Shown here: one piece after another, positions 1-5,099 of the stretch | Layout: the number at the start of each line of letters is the position of its first letter | Position numbering within the stretch: the first letter of the stretch is position 1 | Assembly: GCA_902478875.1 (NCBI GenBank) | Contig: CABSMZ010000107.1 | Coordinates: forward strand, 1 to 6,662 | Length of the DNA: 6,662 bases | Direction: 5' to 3' | Source: an uncultured Collinsella sp. | GTDB lineage: Bacteria > Actinomycetota > Coriobacteriia > Coriobacteriales > Coriobacteriaceae | Program-made: the position numbers and the translations under genes | Notes under the pieces: model-generated | Databases searched by the model: none | What the model saw: the letters and a program-made list of their open reading frames with translations, nothing else | Told to the model about the DNA's origin: nothing

Positions 1-43
1 GGTCGGCGGGGCCATTGTGGCTCTTGACAGCGGATTGGGTCAT
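1..43 (-). CDS. Possible 5' end of a gene running off the left edge
   Basis: Reading leftward from an ATG at 43-41 there are 14 open codons (MTQSAVKSHNGPAD) and then the window ends. No function can be read from so little. The only Shine-Dalgarno-like stretch is AGGGG at 57-61, 13 nt from the start, which is longer than usual and lies inside the outer arm of the 52-149 palindrome. If the gene is real, its ribosome-binding site could be hidden by that structure. The competing plus-strand ORF that starts at 44 has no better support. Confidence 0.3.
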   Translation of the reverse strand, partial: MTQSAVKSHNGPAD

Positions 44-51
44 ATGAGCGA

Positions 52-149
52 AAACGCCCCTAATCGAGCAATGTGCCTTGAAAGAGAAGGGCATAGGCCT
101 TCTGGCCATGCCCGACGATTGAAAGGCAAATTGCCGCTTAGGGGCGTTT
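52..149. repeat. 98-nt nested imperfect palindrome (long stem-loop)
   Basis: A perfect 12-bp outer stem pairs AAACGCCCCTAA (52-63) with TTAGGGGCGTTT (138-149). It continues through 65-66/135-136 and a second 12-position stem, 68-79/123-134, with one mismatch. Two internal-loop sides of 9 nt each (80-88 and 114-122) follow. The tip is a hairpin of GGGCAT plus GGCC (89-99, with A95 bulged) pairing with 104-113 around a TTCT loop. About 36 base pairs form in 98 nt. It starts 40 nt beyond the cysteine desulfidase stop and ends 8 nt before the possible ATG at 43. On the minus strand it ends in GGGGCGTTTTC, so it could act as a terminator. It could equally be a structured leader RNA or a dispersed repeat. 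I recognise no known RNA family in it. Confidence 0.8.
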
Positions 150-162
150 GCAGCGTCGACTG

Positions 163-190
163 GTTACGCGGTTTGGTAAAACCGCGTAAC
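163..190 (-). terminator. Perfect 12-bp hairpin at the cysteine desulfidase stop codon
   Basis: GTTACGCGGTTT (163-174) and AAACCGCGTAAC (179-190) pair perfectly around a 4-nt loop. The last base of the gene's TAG stop (190-192) is the first base of the stem. Read on the minus strand there is no run of T after the hairpin, so it is not a textbook intrinsic terminator. It may stabilise the 3' end of the message or act together with the larger palindrome at 52-149. Confidence 0.5.
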
Positions 191-1509
191 TAGCACACCT
201 GGGTTTTGCCGATCATGATGTTGAGGATCTCGACGTCGGTATCTTTCATACCCACGCGGCCTACGTAGCCCATGCTAGCGATTGTCTGCTCAACGGTATC
301 TTGGATCAGGCCCTCGCCGGCGCGGAAGCCGCGGCCTTGCATGGCCATATCGTGGCCCAGAATCGCCGCATCGACGGCAGCCGAGATCTTGGCGGCACAG
401 CTCGCCTTGGCGCCGTCGCACACGATGCCGCCCACGTTGCCAAGCGTATTCGAGACCGTCGCGCCAATCTGTTCGCGCGTGCCACCGCACAGCCAGGTAA
501 TCGCAGCGCCGGCGCCGCACGCGGCGCAAATAGCACCGCAAAACGCCGAGAGCGCACCAATATAGCTCTTGATATGCACGGCGATAAGATCGGACAGCAT
601 CACGGCGCGCACCAGGCGCTCGTGGTCGCAACGCAGGTACTCGGCATACTCCATGACGGGCAATGCGCAGGTAATGCCCTGATTGCCCGAGCCGCACACA
701 ATGGCGACCGGCAGCGCGCAGCCGTTCATGCGGGCGTCGGACCCGGCGGCCGCACGGGCACGGGCACGGCAGGCGACGTCATCGGCACGAGCACCCAGCA
801 GCGTACGACCCACCTCGGCGCCCCAAGCGTGCGCAAGGCCCTCGGCACTGATTGCGCCATTCAGCTCAATCTGACGCTCAACGGCAGCACGGGCGTCCTC
901 AATGTCACCGTCCTCGATAAAGTCGATGATGGTCTCGATCGACATGGGCGTGTCGGCGTTATCTGCCGCCCGCTCGGCCACGACGCGCTCGGCGCAGGCG
1001 GCACACTCCCCCGCCGACTTGCCGCACACCGGAATACCGTCGAGGGTATGGCACGTGACATTGGTGTGGTGGTCGGTAATCTCGACGACCGCGGTATGGC
1101 CCCCGGCCGTGGCAGTCACCTTGATGTAGAGGTTGGGCACACCCTCGACAAGCGATACATCGCAGTAGTCGGCGTCGGCGAGGAGCTCGGCCACGCGAGC
1201 ACGGTCTTCATCGTTAACGCTCTCGAGCACCTCGAGCGCGCTTTTGGCGTCGCCGCCCACGGCACCCAGCACGGCCGCGGCTTCAATACCGTGCATACCG
1301 CCCGAGTTGGGCACGGTCACGCTCTTAACGTTCTTGATGATGTTGCCCGAGCAGGCAACATCCATATGATCGGGCTCGTAACCGAGCGTCTGGCTCGCCA
1401 GCGCTGCTGCATAGGCAACGGCAATGGGCTCGGTGCAGCCGAGTGCACAGACAAGCTCGCGGTTCAAAACATCGCAAAACGCGGCATCACGAAGGGAATC
1501 GGTAGGCAT
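190..1509 (-). CDS. cyuA: L-cysteine desulfidase family protein (CyuA/YhaM; serine dehydratase alpha-like)
   Basis: This 439-residue protein belongs to the UPF0597/L-cysteine desulfidase family, which breaks L-cysteine into pyruvate, ammonia and sulfide in the cytosol with a [4Fe-4S] cluster and no pyridoxal phosphate. The GCTEP motif places Cys25 where the archaeal enzyme has its conserved catalytic Cys25. Cys324, Cys364 (IVCDGAK) and Cys371 have the same 40- and 7-residue spacing as the cluster cysteines I recall for the Methanocaldococcus enzyme (282, 322, 329). GSGNQG is at 273-278. Length is normal for the family and no key residue is missing. The protein holds 21 cysteines in all, a high count. 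The start is supported by AGGAG at 1516-1520, 6 nt upstream. The gene diverges from rpiB and looks monocistronic, with its own promoter at 1546-1575. Automatic pipelines may name it an iron-sulfur L-serine dehydratase alpha-like protein. The family is secure; cysteine as the substrate is inferred from the family. Confidence 0.93.
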   Translation of the reverse strand: MPTDSLRDAAFCDVLNRELVCALGCTEPIAVAYAAALASQTLGYEPDHMDVACSGNIIKNVKSVTVPNSGGMHGIEAAAVLGAVGGDAKSALEVLESVNDEDRARVAELLADADYCDVSLVEGVPNLYIKVTATAGGHTAVVEITDHHTNVTCHTLDGIPVCGKSAGECAACAERVVAERAADNADTPMSIETIIDFIEDGDIEDARAAVERQIELNGAISAEGLAHAWGAEVGRTLLGARADDVACRARARAAAGSDARMNGCALPVAIVCGSGNQGITCALPVMEYAEYLRCDHERLVRAVMLSDLIAVHIKSYIGALSAFCGAICAACGAGAAITWLCGGTREQIGATVSNTLGNVGGIVCDGAKASCAAKISAAVDAAILGHDMAMQGRGFRAGEGLIQDTVEQTIASMGYVGRVGMKDTDVEILNIMIGKTQVC

Positions 1510-1545
1510 AGGTATCTCCTGCTTGCATAACGGGCTTGGCTCTCA

Positions 1546-1575
1546 ATAATAATTAGCTCTTTTATTTGATAACAA
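1546..1575 (-). promoter_or_regulatory. Promoter of the cysteine desulfidase gene
   Basis: On the minus strand TTGTTA (1570-1575, four of six matches to the -35 consensus) and TATTAT (1546-1551, five of six to the -10) are 18 bp apart. Transcription would start near 1539, giving a leader of about 30 nt before the ATG. The block is AT-rich within GC-rich surroundings, as expected for a promoter. Confidence 0.55.
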
Positions 1576-1606
1576 TGCATCAAAAACCGCAACCCGGGTT
1601 CCGGTA

Positions 1607-1638
1607 GACGGCATTCAGGCGCAAACTGACGGCATTCA
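1607..1638. promoter_or_regulatory. Pair of 11-bp direct repeats, possible operator
   Basis: GACGGCATTCA occurs at 1607-1617 and again at 1628-1638. The starts are 21 bp apart, two turns of the helix, so a regulator could bind both copies on the same DNA face. The pair lies about 30 bp upstream of the -35 box of the cysteine desulfidase promoter and also upstream of rpiB. Position fits an activator of the former or a shared regulator. The repeat is seen directly; the role is inferred. Confidence 0.45.
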
Positions 1639-1662
1639 TTCATGAGAAACCGGTCTTGTTGC

Positions 1663-1749
1663 ATGCTAAAGCGTTTGACCAAAAAACGCCCGAGCGTTTA
1701 CGCAAAAGTCGCGCTATCATGCAGTCGAACGCGGTAAAACCTTTAGCAT
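1663..1749 (+). promoter_or_regulatory. Upstream region of rpiB with inverted repeats and a weak promoter
   Basis: TATCAT (1715-1720) matches the -10 consensus at five of six positions, but no good -35 box lies at the right distance. TTGACC (1675-1680) resembles a -35 box but is too far away. Two inverted repeats are present. AAACGC/GCGTTT (1684-1689 with 1694-1699) sits where a -35 box would be expected and could be an operator. ATGCTAAAG/CTTTAGCAT (1663-1671 with 1741-1749) encloses the whole block. The exact promoter is uncertain. Confidence 0.3.
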
Positions 1750-1780
1750 TTGCGCCGCACAGACCAGAGAGGAACCACTC

Positions 1781-2248
1781 ATGAAGATTGGTATCGGCAA
1801 CGACCACGCCGCCGTCGAGCTCAAGAACATCATCTCCGAGCACCTGAAGGAGCGCGGCTGCGAGGTCGTGAACTTTGGCACCGACACCTCCGAGAGCTTT
1901 GACTACCCCATCGCCGGCTACAAGGTGGGTAAGGCCGTTGCCAACGGCGACGTCGACCTGGGCATCCTCATCTGTGGCACCGGTGTCGGGATTAGCCTGG
2001 CTGCCAACAAGGTCGAGGGCGTACGCGCCGTCGTGTGCTCCGAGCCCTTCAGCGCCAAGCTCTCCCGCATGCACAACAACACCAACGTGCTCGCCTTTGG
2101 TGCCCGTGTCGTGGGCTCCGAGCTCGCTAAGATGATCGTCGACGAGTGGCTCGACGCCGAGTTTGAGGGCGGCCGTCACGAGCGTCGCGTTAACCTCCTC
2201 AACGAGATCGATCACACGCGCGGCCTCAAGGTCGTCGACGAGGCCTAA
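1781..2248 (+). CDS. rpiB: Ribose-5-phosphate isomerase B
   Basis: This 155-residue enzyme of the RpiB/LacAB family interconverts ribose-5-phosphate and ribulose-5-phosphate in the non-oxidative pentose phosphate pathway. Visible motifs are GNDHAA at 6-11 (Asp8, His9), DYP at 41-43, ICGTGVGISLAANK at 64-77 with the catalytic-type Cys65, His98-Asn99-Asn100 followed by NVLAFGAR, and the C-terminal FEGGRHERRV. Cys65 makes this the E. coli-like form; RpiB of Mycobacterium uses a glutamate as the catalytic base instead. Length is close to the family's usual 145-160. GAGAGG at 1767-1772, 8 nt upstream, fixes the start. The gene stands alone on the plus strand between a divergent and a convergent neighbour. 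A LacA/LacB role in galactose-6-phosphate use is possible within the family, but no other lac gene is nearby. Confidence 0.95.
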   Translation: MKIGIGNDHAAVELKNIISEHLKERGCEVVNFGTDTSESFDYPIAGYKVGKAVANGDVDLGILICGTGVGISLAANKVEGVRAVVCSEPFSAKLSRMHNNTNVLAFGARVVGSELAKMIVDEWLDAEFEGGRHERRVNLLNEIDHTRGLKVVDEA

Positions 2249-2274
2249 ACCACTCAGTGCCACAAGCTAACAGC

Positions 2275-2312
2275 AGGGGCCCGCTCGGAACTCATGACCG
2301 AGCGGGCCCCTT
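2275..2312 (+). terminator. Terminator of rpiB
   Basis: A perfect 14-bp stem pairs 2275-2288 (AGGGGCCCGCTCGG) with 2298-2311 around a 9-nt loop, 26 nt after the rpiB stop. The following T-tract is short and interrupted (TTCATAGATTTT), so the very stable stem probably does most of the work. Confidence 0.8.
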
Positions 2313-2322
2313 CATAGATTTT

Positions 2323-2361
2323 GGAATAAAAGGGCGCCGCGGATGGAGTTCCGCGGCGCCC
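2323..2361 (-). terminator. Terminator of ndk
   Basis: A 12-bp stem pairs 2332-2343 with 2350-2361 (GGGCGCCGCGGA) around a 6-nt loop. On the minus strand it is followed by TTTTATT (2325-2331), the classic intrinsic terminator form. It lies about 40 nt downstream of the ndk stop and back to back with the rpiB terminator, so each convergent gene has its own stop signal. Confidence 0.82.
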
Positions 2362-2399
2362 AAGCCACACGCTAACAGCTTTAAGGAGTCAAAGCTGGT

Positions 2400-2804
2400 T
2401 TAGCCAAAGAAGCGCTTGATCTCAATCTCGGCGTTCTCCAGGCAGTCGGAGCCGTGGATCACGTTGGCGTTGACATCGACGGCAAAGTCGCCGCGGATGG
2501 TACCAGGAGCAGCGTCAAGCGGATTAGTAGCGCCCATGAGGGTGCGCATCTTAGCAACAGCGGAGAGACCGGAAACGACCATCTTGACGACCGGACCGCT
2601 CGTCATAAAGTCGCAGAGACCGCCAAAGAAGGGCTTGTCGGCCAGATGGGCGTAGTGCTCCTCGACGGTAGCGCGCTCGAGCGTGGTCATCTCCATGCGC
2701 TCGATGACAAGGCCGCTGCGCTCAATGCGAGCAACGATCTCGCCGATCTTGCGGTCGCGCACGGCGTCGGGCTTAATCATGATGAAGGTCTTCTCGATAG
2801 CCAT
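2400..2804 (-). CDS. ndk: Nucleoside diphosphate kinase
   Basis: This 134-residue cytosolic enzyme transfers the gamma-phosphate from ATP to other nucleoside diphosphates through a phosphohistidine. All active-site positions known from the E. coli enzyme fall at the same numbers here: Lys11, Tyr51, Phe59, Arg87, Thr93, Arg104, Asn114 and the phosphorylated His117 in NVIHGSD. The motifs KPDAV, PFFGGL, SGPVV and PGTIRGDF are intact. Length is typical of short bacterial Ndk proteins. GAAAGG (2813-2818), 8 nt upstream of the ATG, supports the start. It is downstream of argH on the same strand but separated by a terminator and its own promoter, so it is probably transcribed alone. Confidence 0.97.
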   Translation of the reverse strand: MAIEKTFIMIKPDAVRDRKIGEIVARIERSGLVIERMEMTTLERATVEEHYAHLADKPFFGGLCDFMTSGPVVKMVVSGLSAVAKMRTLMGATNPLDAAPGTIRGDFAVDVNANVIHGSDCLENAEIEIKRFFG

Positions 2805-2868
2805 AAAAGTAGCCTTTCAAGTAGGTTCGCGCGTGCCCAAGTCCCATTCCGGCACCCGCCTGGACTGC

Positions 2869-2897
2869 ATCGTAACAGAGTTTTAGCTGCAGTTAAA
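2869..2897 (-). promoter_or_regulatory. Probable ndk promoter
   Basis: On the minus strand TTTAAC (2892-2897) and TACGAT (2869-2874) are separated by 17 bp. Each box is a modest match, but the spacing is ideal and the surrounding sequence is the AT-rich part of the gap. It would give a leader of about 55-60 nt before the ndk start at 2804. Confidence 0.4.
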
Positions 2898-2910
2898 CAA
2901 AAAGCTGTTT

Positions 2911-2926
2911 ATTGAAACGTTGCAAT
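2911..2926. promoter_or_regulatory. 16-bp operator-like palindrome upstream of ndk
   Basis: ATTGAAACGTTGCAAT is symmetric at 14 of 16 positions around a central AACGTT. A palindrome with a central CpG resembles the sites bound by LacI/GalR-type repressors. It lies 13 bp beyond the proposed ndk -35 box. The symmetry is seen directly; the identity of a regulator is inference. Confidence 0.4.
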
Positions 2927-2929
2927 TTA

Positions 2930-3100
2930 TTAAAGCGCTCCATATGTGTCACTTCTGTTTCGAAGCCCGATTAGAGTACCATCCGACCGCCCATCAACCG
3001 CGCCGAACAGAGCAGGCGGTCGGTTGCCGCCCGCGAACGTATCCCCTTCACAACCTGCCCAAAGGTCCTACAGAAGTTCTCGACAAGCCCCTCCCCCATA
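2930..3100. other. Gene-free structured stretch between argH and ndk
   Basis: No convincing gene lies in the 385-bp gap at 2805-3189. Its middle holds overlapping inverted repeats. CCGACCGCC (2983-2991) pairs with GGCGGTCGG (3015-3023). CAACCG (2995-3000) pairs with CGGTTG (3021-3026). GGCGG (3015-3019) pairs with CCGCC (3027-3031). These pairings share bases and exclude one another. On the minus strand a 42-codon ORF (3099-2971) runs through the block without a ribosome-binding site. The stretch could be a small RNA, a regulatory leader or decayed coding DNA. Confidence 0.4.
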
Positions 3101-3139
3101 GCAACAAAATACGGGCTCCCACATCAGCAGGCGCCCGTA
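3101..3139 (-). terminator. Terminator of argH
   Basis: TACGGGC (3110-3116) pairs with GCCCGTA (3133-3139), with two further base pairs inside after a mismatch. On the minus strand the hairpin is followed by TTTTGTT (3103-3109 in plus coordinates). It lies about 50 nt downstream of the argH stop. Confidence 0.7.
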
Positions 3140-3189
3140 AAGCGAAAACGATTTATCAATAAATGGACAATACGTCTTCAGCCAAACCT

Positions 3190-4620
3190 CTACTTTGCCC
3201 CGTGACCCATCTCGACGACCTTGGTTAGCGATCCAAACACACCTTCGTCGACCACGAGCTGCGCCTCGGCACGCTGCAGCTGCACGGCAACGGCGGCAGG
3301 GGCGGTGCCGCCCTCGGTCGTGCGCGCGGCGACAATCGACGGGATGTCGAGCGCCTCGGTAATGTCGTGCTCAAAGAGCGGGCTTGCCTCCTGGAACACC
3401 TCAAACGGCAGGTCCTCAAGATTGCAGCCGCGCTTCTCACACATCAGAACCAGATGCCCCACCACGGCATGTGCCTCGCGGAACGGCAGGCCACGCTTGG
3501 CCAGGTAATCGGCAACATCGGTAGCGGCAAGGTGCCCCACGCCGCACTCGCGCGCCATGGCATCCTCGTTGACGGTCCAAGTCGAAATCATTCCGGCCAT
3601 AACCGACAGGCACTGCATGAGCGTATGGGCGGTATCGAGCGCGCCCTCCTTGTCCTCCTGCAAGTCCTTGTTATAAGCAAGCGGCAGGCCCTTCATGGTC
3701 ACGAGCAGCTGCACCAGGTTGCCATAGACACGGCCGCTCTTGCCGCGAATAAGCTCGGCAAAGTCGGGATTCTTCTTCTGCGGCATGATGGACGAGCCGG
3801 TGGAGTAGGAGTCTGAAAGCGTGATAAAGCCAAATTCGGAGCTCGACCACAGCACGATCTCCTCGGAAAGACGCGACAGGTGCATGGCCATGACGGAGCC
3901 AGCGTAATGCAGATCGAGCAGGAAATCACGGTCGGAAACAGCATCGAGTGAGTTAGGAATCACGCCCGCAAAGCCAAGTTCGGCAGCCGTCATCTGGCGA
4001 TCGAGCGGATAGCTCGTACCGGCAAGCGCGGCAGCACCCAGCGGGCAGTTGTCGGCGGCATCAAAGGCGGCCTTCAAGCGTGTAAAGTCGCGCGCGAACA
4101 TCCAGGAATACGCCAGCAGATGATGCGAGAGCAGCACGGGCTGAGCGTGCTGCATATGCGTGTAACCCGGCAGAATCACCTTGTCGTACTTCTTAGCCGC
4201 ATCCACCAGCACATGGCGCAGCTCAAGATTGGCCTCCATGAGCTCCTTGGCCAGCGCCTTGACGCCCAGGCGCGTGTCGGTCGCCACCTGGTCGTTGCGC
4301 GAACGTCCGGTATGCAAGCGCTTACCGGCCTCGCCGATGCGACGCGTCAGCTCGCTCTCGATGGACATATGAATGTCTTCGTCGTTGATGTCGAAGGTGA
4401 AGTTGCCGGCATCGATATCCTGTTCGATTCCGGTCAGGCCCTTGGCAATCGCCTGCTCGTCCTCGGCACTGATGATGCCCTGGGCCGCCAGCATTTTGGC
4501 ATGCGCCTTAGAGCCTGCGATATCCTGCTTATAGAGATGTTTGTCGGCCGGCAGCGACGCGCCAAACTCCTGCGTGACCTCGGCCACGCCTGCCTCAAAA
4601 CGACCGCCCCAAAGAGCCAT
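3190..4620 (-). CDS. argH: Argininosuccinate lyase
   Basis: This 476-residue enzyme splits argininosuccinate into arginine and fumarate, the final step of arginine synthesis. It is a cytosolic homotetramer of the fumarase/aspartase superfamily. The family's N-terminus MALWGGRF is present, followed by HTGRSRNDQV (103-112), GYTHMQHAQP (152-161, with the conserved Thr-His) and the superfamily signature GSSIMPQKKNPD (275-286), whose serine is the catalytic acid/base. Asn-Lys-Asp-Leu-Gln-Glu-Asp at 317-323 also fits. Length is normal. The frame stays open 25 codons upstream to 4695, but MALWGGRF aligns with the family start and AAAGGGG (4629-4635) is 8 nt away, so 4620 is chosen. It follows the small gene at 4739-4909 by 118 nt and argG by about 520 nt. 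Confidence 0.97.
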   Translation of the reverse strand: MALWGGRFEAGVAEVTQEFGASLPADKHLYKQDIAGSKAHAKMLAAQGIISAEDEQAIAKGLTGIEQDIDAGNFTFDINDEDIHMSIESELTRRIGEAGKRLHTGRSRNDQVATDTRLGVKALAKELMEANLELRHVLVDAAKKYDKVILPGYTHMQHAQPVLLSHHLLAYSWMFARDFTRLKAAFDAADNCPLGAAALAGTSYPLDRQMTAAELGFAGVIPNSLDAVSDRDFLLDLHYAGSVMAMHLSRLSEEIVLWSSSEFGFITLSDSYSTGSSIMPQKKNPDFAELIRGKSGRVYGNLVQLLVTMKGLPLAYNKDLQEDKEGALDTAHTLMQCLSVMAGMISTWTVNEDAMARECGVGHLAATDVADYLAKRGLPFREAHAVVGHLVLMCEKRGCNLEDLPFEVFQEASPLFEHDITEALDIPSIVAARTTEGGTAPAAVAVQLQRAEAQLVVDEGVFGSLTKVVEMGHGAK

Positions 4621-4628
4621 GGAACCGT

Positions 4629-4635
4629 CCCCTTT
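4629..4635 (-). promoter_or_regulatory. Ribosome-binding site that fixes the argH start
   Basis: AAAGGGG on the minus strand is 8 nt before the ATG at 4620. It would lie inside the coding region if the longer in-frame start at 4695 were used, which argues for the shorter protein. Confidence 0.7.
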
Positions 4636-4674
4636 CTCCAAATACCAAAACAAGCGCCCAAAGCAATGCGCCAT

Positions 4675-4692
4675 ATCGCTAAAGCGATTTTT
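4675..4692 (+). terminator. Small hairpin with T-run on the plus strand
   Basis: ATCGCT (4675-4680) and AGCGAT (4683-4688) pair around AA and are followed by five T bases ending at 4692. On the plus strand this looks like a weak intrinsic terminator, yet no plus-strand gene precedes it. A two-base loop is also too tight, so the end pairs would open. It could limit antisense transcription of argH upstream DNA, or be chance. Confidence 0.25.
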
Positions 4693-4738
4693 CAACCGCT
4701 AGTTTTACACATTCCCCACCGTGTGCGGAGCCATGTAG

Positions 4739-4909
4739 CTAATTTGCAAAGAAGTGACGCGCCATGCACTTGGCGCCCAACGTCTCCCTCCGGATGTTGC
4801 CCTGCGAACCATCGATCCAGGCCTTCAGGCTCATAGGGACGTCCTCGACCCTTGCAGCATCGAACTCGGGCGCGAGGGCAAGTAAAGCATGCGCGATAGC
4901 ATTGAACAT
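4739..4909 (-). CDS. Hypothetical 56-residue protein between argG and argH
   Basis: I do not recognise this protein. It begins MFNAIAHALLALAPEF and ends GAKCMARHFFAN. Support for coding is a GAGGAG Shine-Dalgarno at 4918-4923, 8 nt before the ATG, plus GC-biased third positions and a protein-like composition with charged and aromatic residues spread throughout (one Trp, one Cys). A hydrophobic first helix (residues 1-14) is followed by an acidic then basic stretch. There is no signal peptide, and the helix is too short for a clear membrane span. After the TAG stop the same frame stays open for 19 more codons, so a longer ancestral gene or readthrough is conceivable. It lies 118 nt upstream of argH on the same strand and downstream of a GC-rich hairpin after argG. 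Co-transcription with argH is likely by position only. Confidence 0.6.
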   Translation of the reverse strand: MFNAIAHALLALAPEFDAARVEDVPMSLKAWIDGSQGNIRRETLGAKCMARHFFAN

Positions 4910-4917
4910 AATGGATA

Positions 4918-4923
4918 CTCCTC
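4918..4923 (-). promoter_or_regulatory. Ribosome-binding site of the small gene
   Basis: GAGGAG on the minus strand is 8 nt before the ATG at 4909. It is among the best Shine-Dalgarno matches in the window and is the main reason for calling the 56-codon ORF. An AT-rich TATATATA block (4924-4931) abuts it. If that were a -10 box, transcription would start inside the ribosome-binding site, so it is probably just an unstructured leader. Confidence 0.6.
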
Positions 4924-4951
4924 ATATATATAGGCGCAGAGCCGCCAAATT

Positions 4952-4989
4952 GATAGAAGGAGCCCCGCCGGACAACCCCGGCGGGGCTC
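4952..4989 (-). terminator. Strong hairpin downstream of argG
   Basis: GAGCCCCGCCGG (4960-4971) and CCGGCGGGGCTC (4978-4989) form a perfect 12-bp stem around a 6-nt loop. On the minus strand the hairpin is followed by CTTCTATC, only a weak U-tract. It lies about 150 nt after the argG stop and about 50 nt before the small gene, so it may terminate argG or only attenuate readthrough into argH. Confidence 0.6.
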
Positions 4990-5099
4990 GGACTCAGCCA
5001 CAGTCGCGGCATCATATATGCGGGCGGAACGTAGGGGCCACCGATGTTAAGAAGTGTCAGCAAGCATAACGAAAGGTAGGGACCCCGTGCGCCCGTTAT

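Larger units (their letters stand above)
2259..2379. repeat. 16-nt direct repeat flanking the two terminators
   Basis: GCCACAAGCTAACAGC (2259-2274) and GCCACACGCTAACAGC (2364-2379) match at 15 of 16 positions, 105 bp apart, and bracket the facing terminators of rpiB and ndk. Each copy directly precedes a short inverted repeat on the plus strand. The second copy overlaps a 7-bp hairpin (2376-2382 with 2391-2397) next to the ndk stop. The origin is unknown. A local duplication or a repeated terminator-associated motif would both explain it. Confidence 0.6.

Noticed and set aside
44..193. Plus-strand 49-codon ORF starting ATGAGCGAAAAC
   Set aside because: It lies wholly in the two inverted repeats, has no ribosome-binding site, and its sequence is dictated by the palindrome.
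301..1530. Long 409-codon plus-strand ORF opposite the cysteine desulfidase gene
   Set aside because: It is the complement of a well-supported gene, with low-complexity composition and no family motifs. High GC keeps antisense frames open.
1640..2263. 207-codon minus-strand ORF opposite rpiB
   Set aside because: It is an antisense shadow of rpiB, rich in Val, Gly and Ala with no recognisable motif. It would also run across the rpiB promoter region.
2965..3000. T-box-like GGATGGTAC on the minus strand
   Set aside because: It lacks the conserved ACCGCG continuation and the specifier stem, and no amino-acid gene follows directly.
2920..3162. 80-codon plus-strand ORF in the ndk-argH gap
   Set aside because: It needs a TTG start, has no ribosome-binding site, and its frame crosses the argH terminator.
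4692..5063. 123-codon minus-strand ORF overlapping the small gene
   Set aside because: It needs a TTG start, reads through the GC-rich hairpin and overlaps the better-supported 56-codon ORF in another frame.
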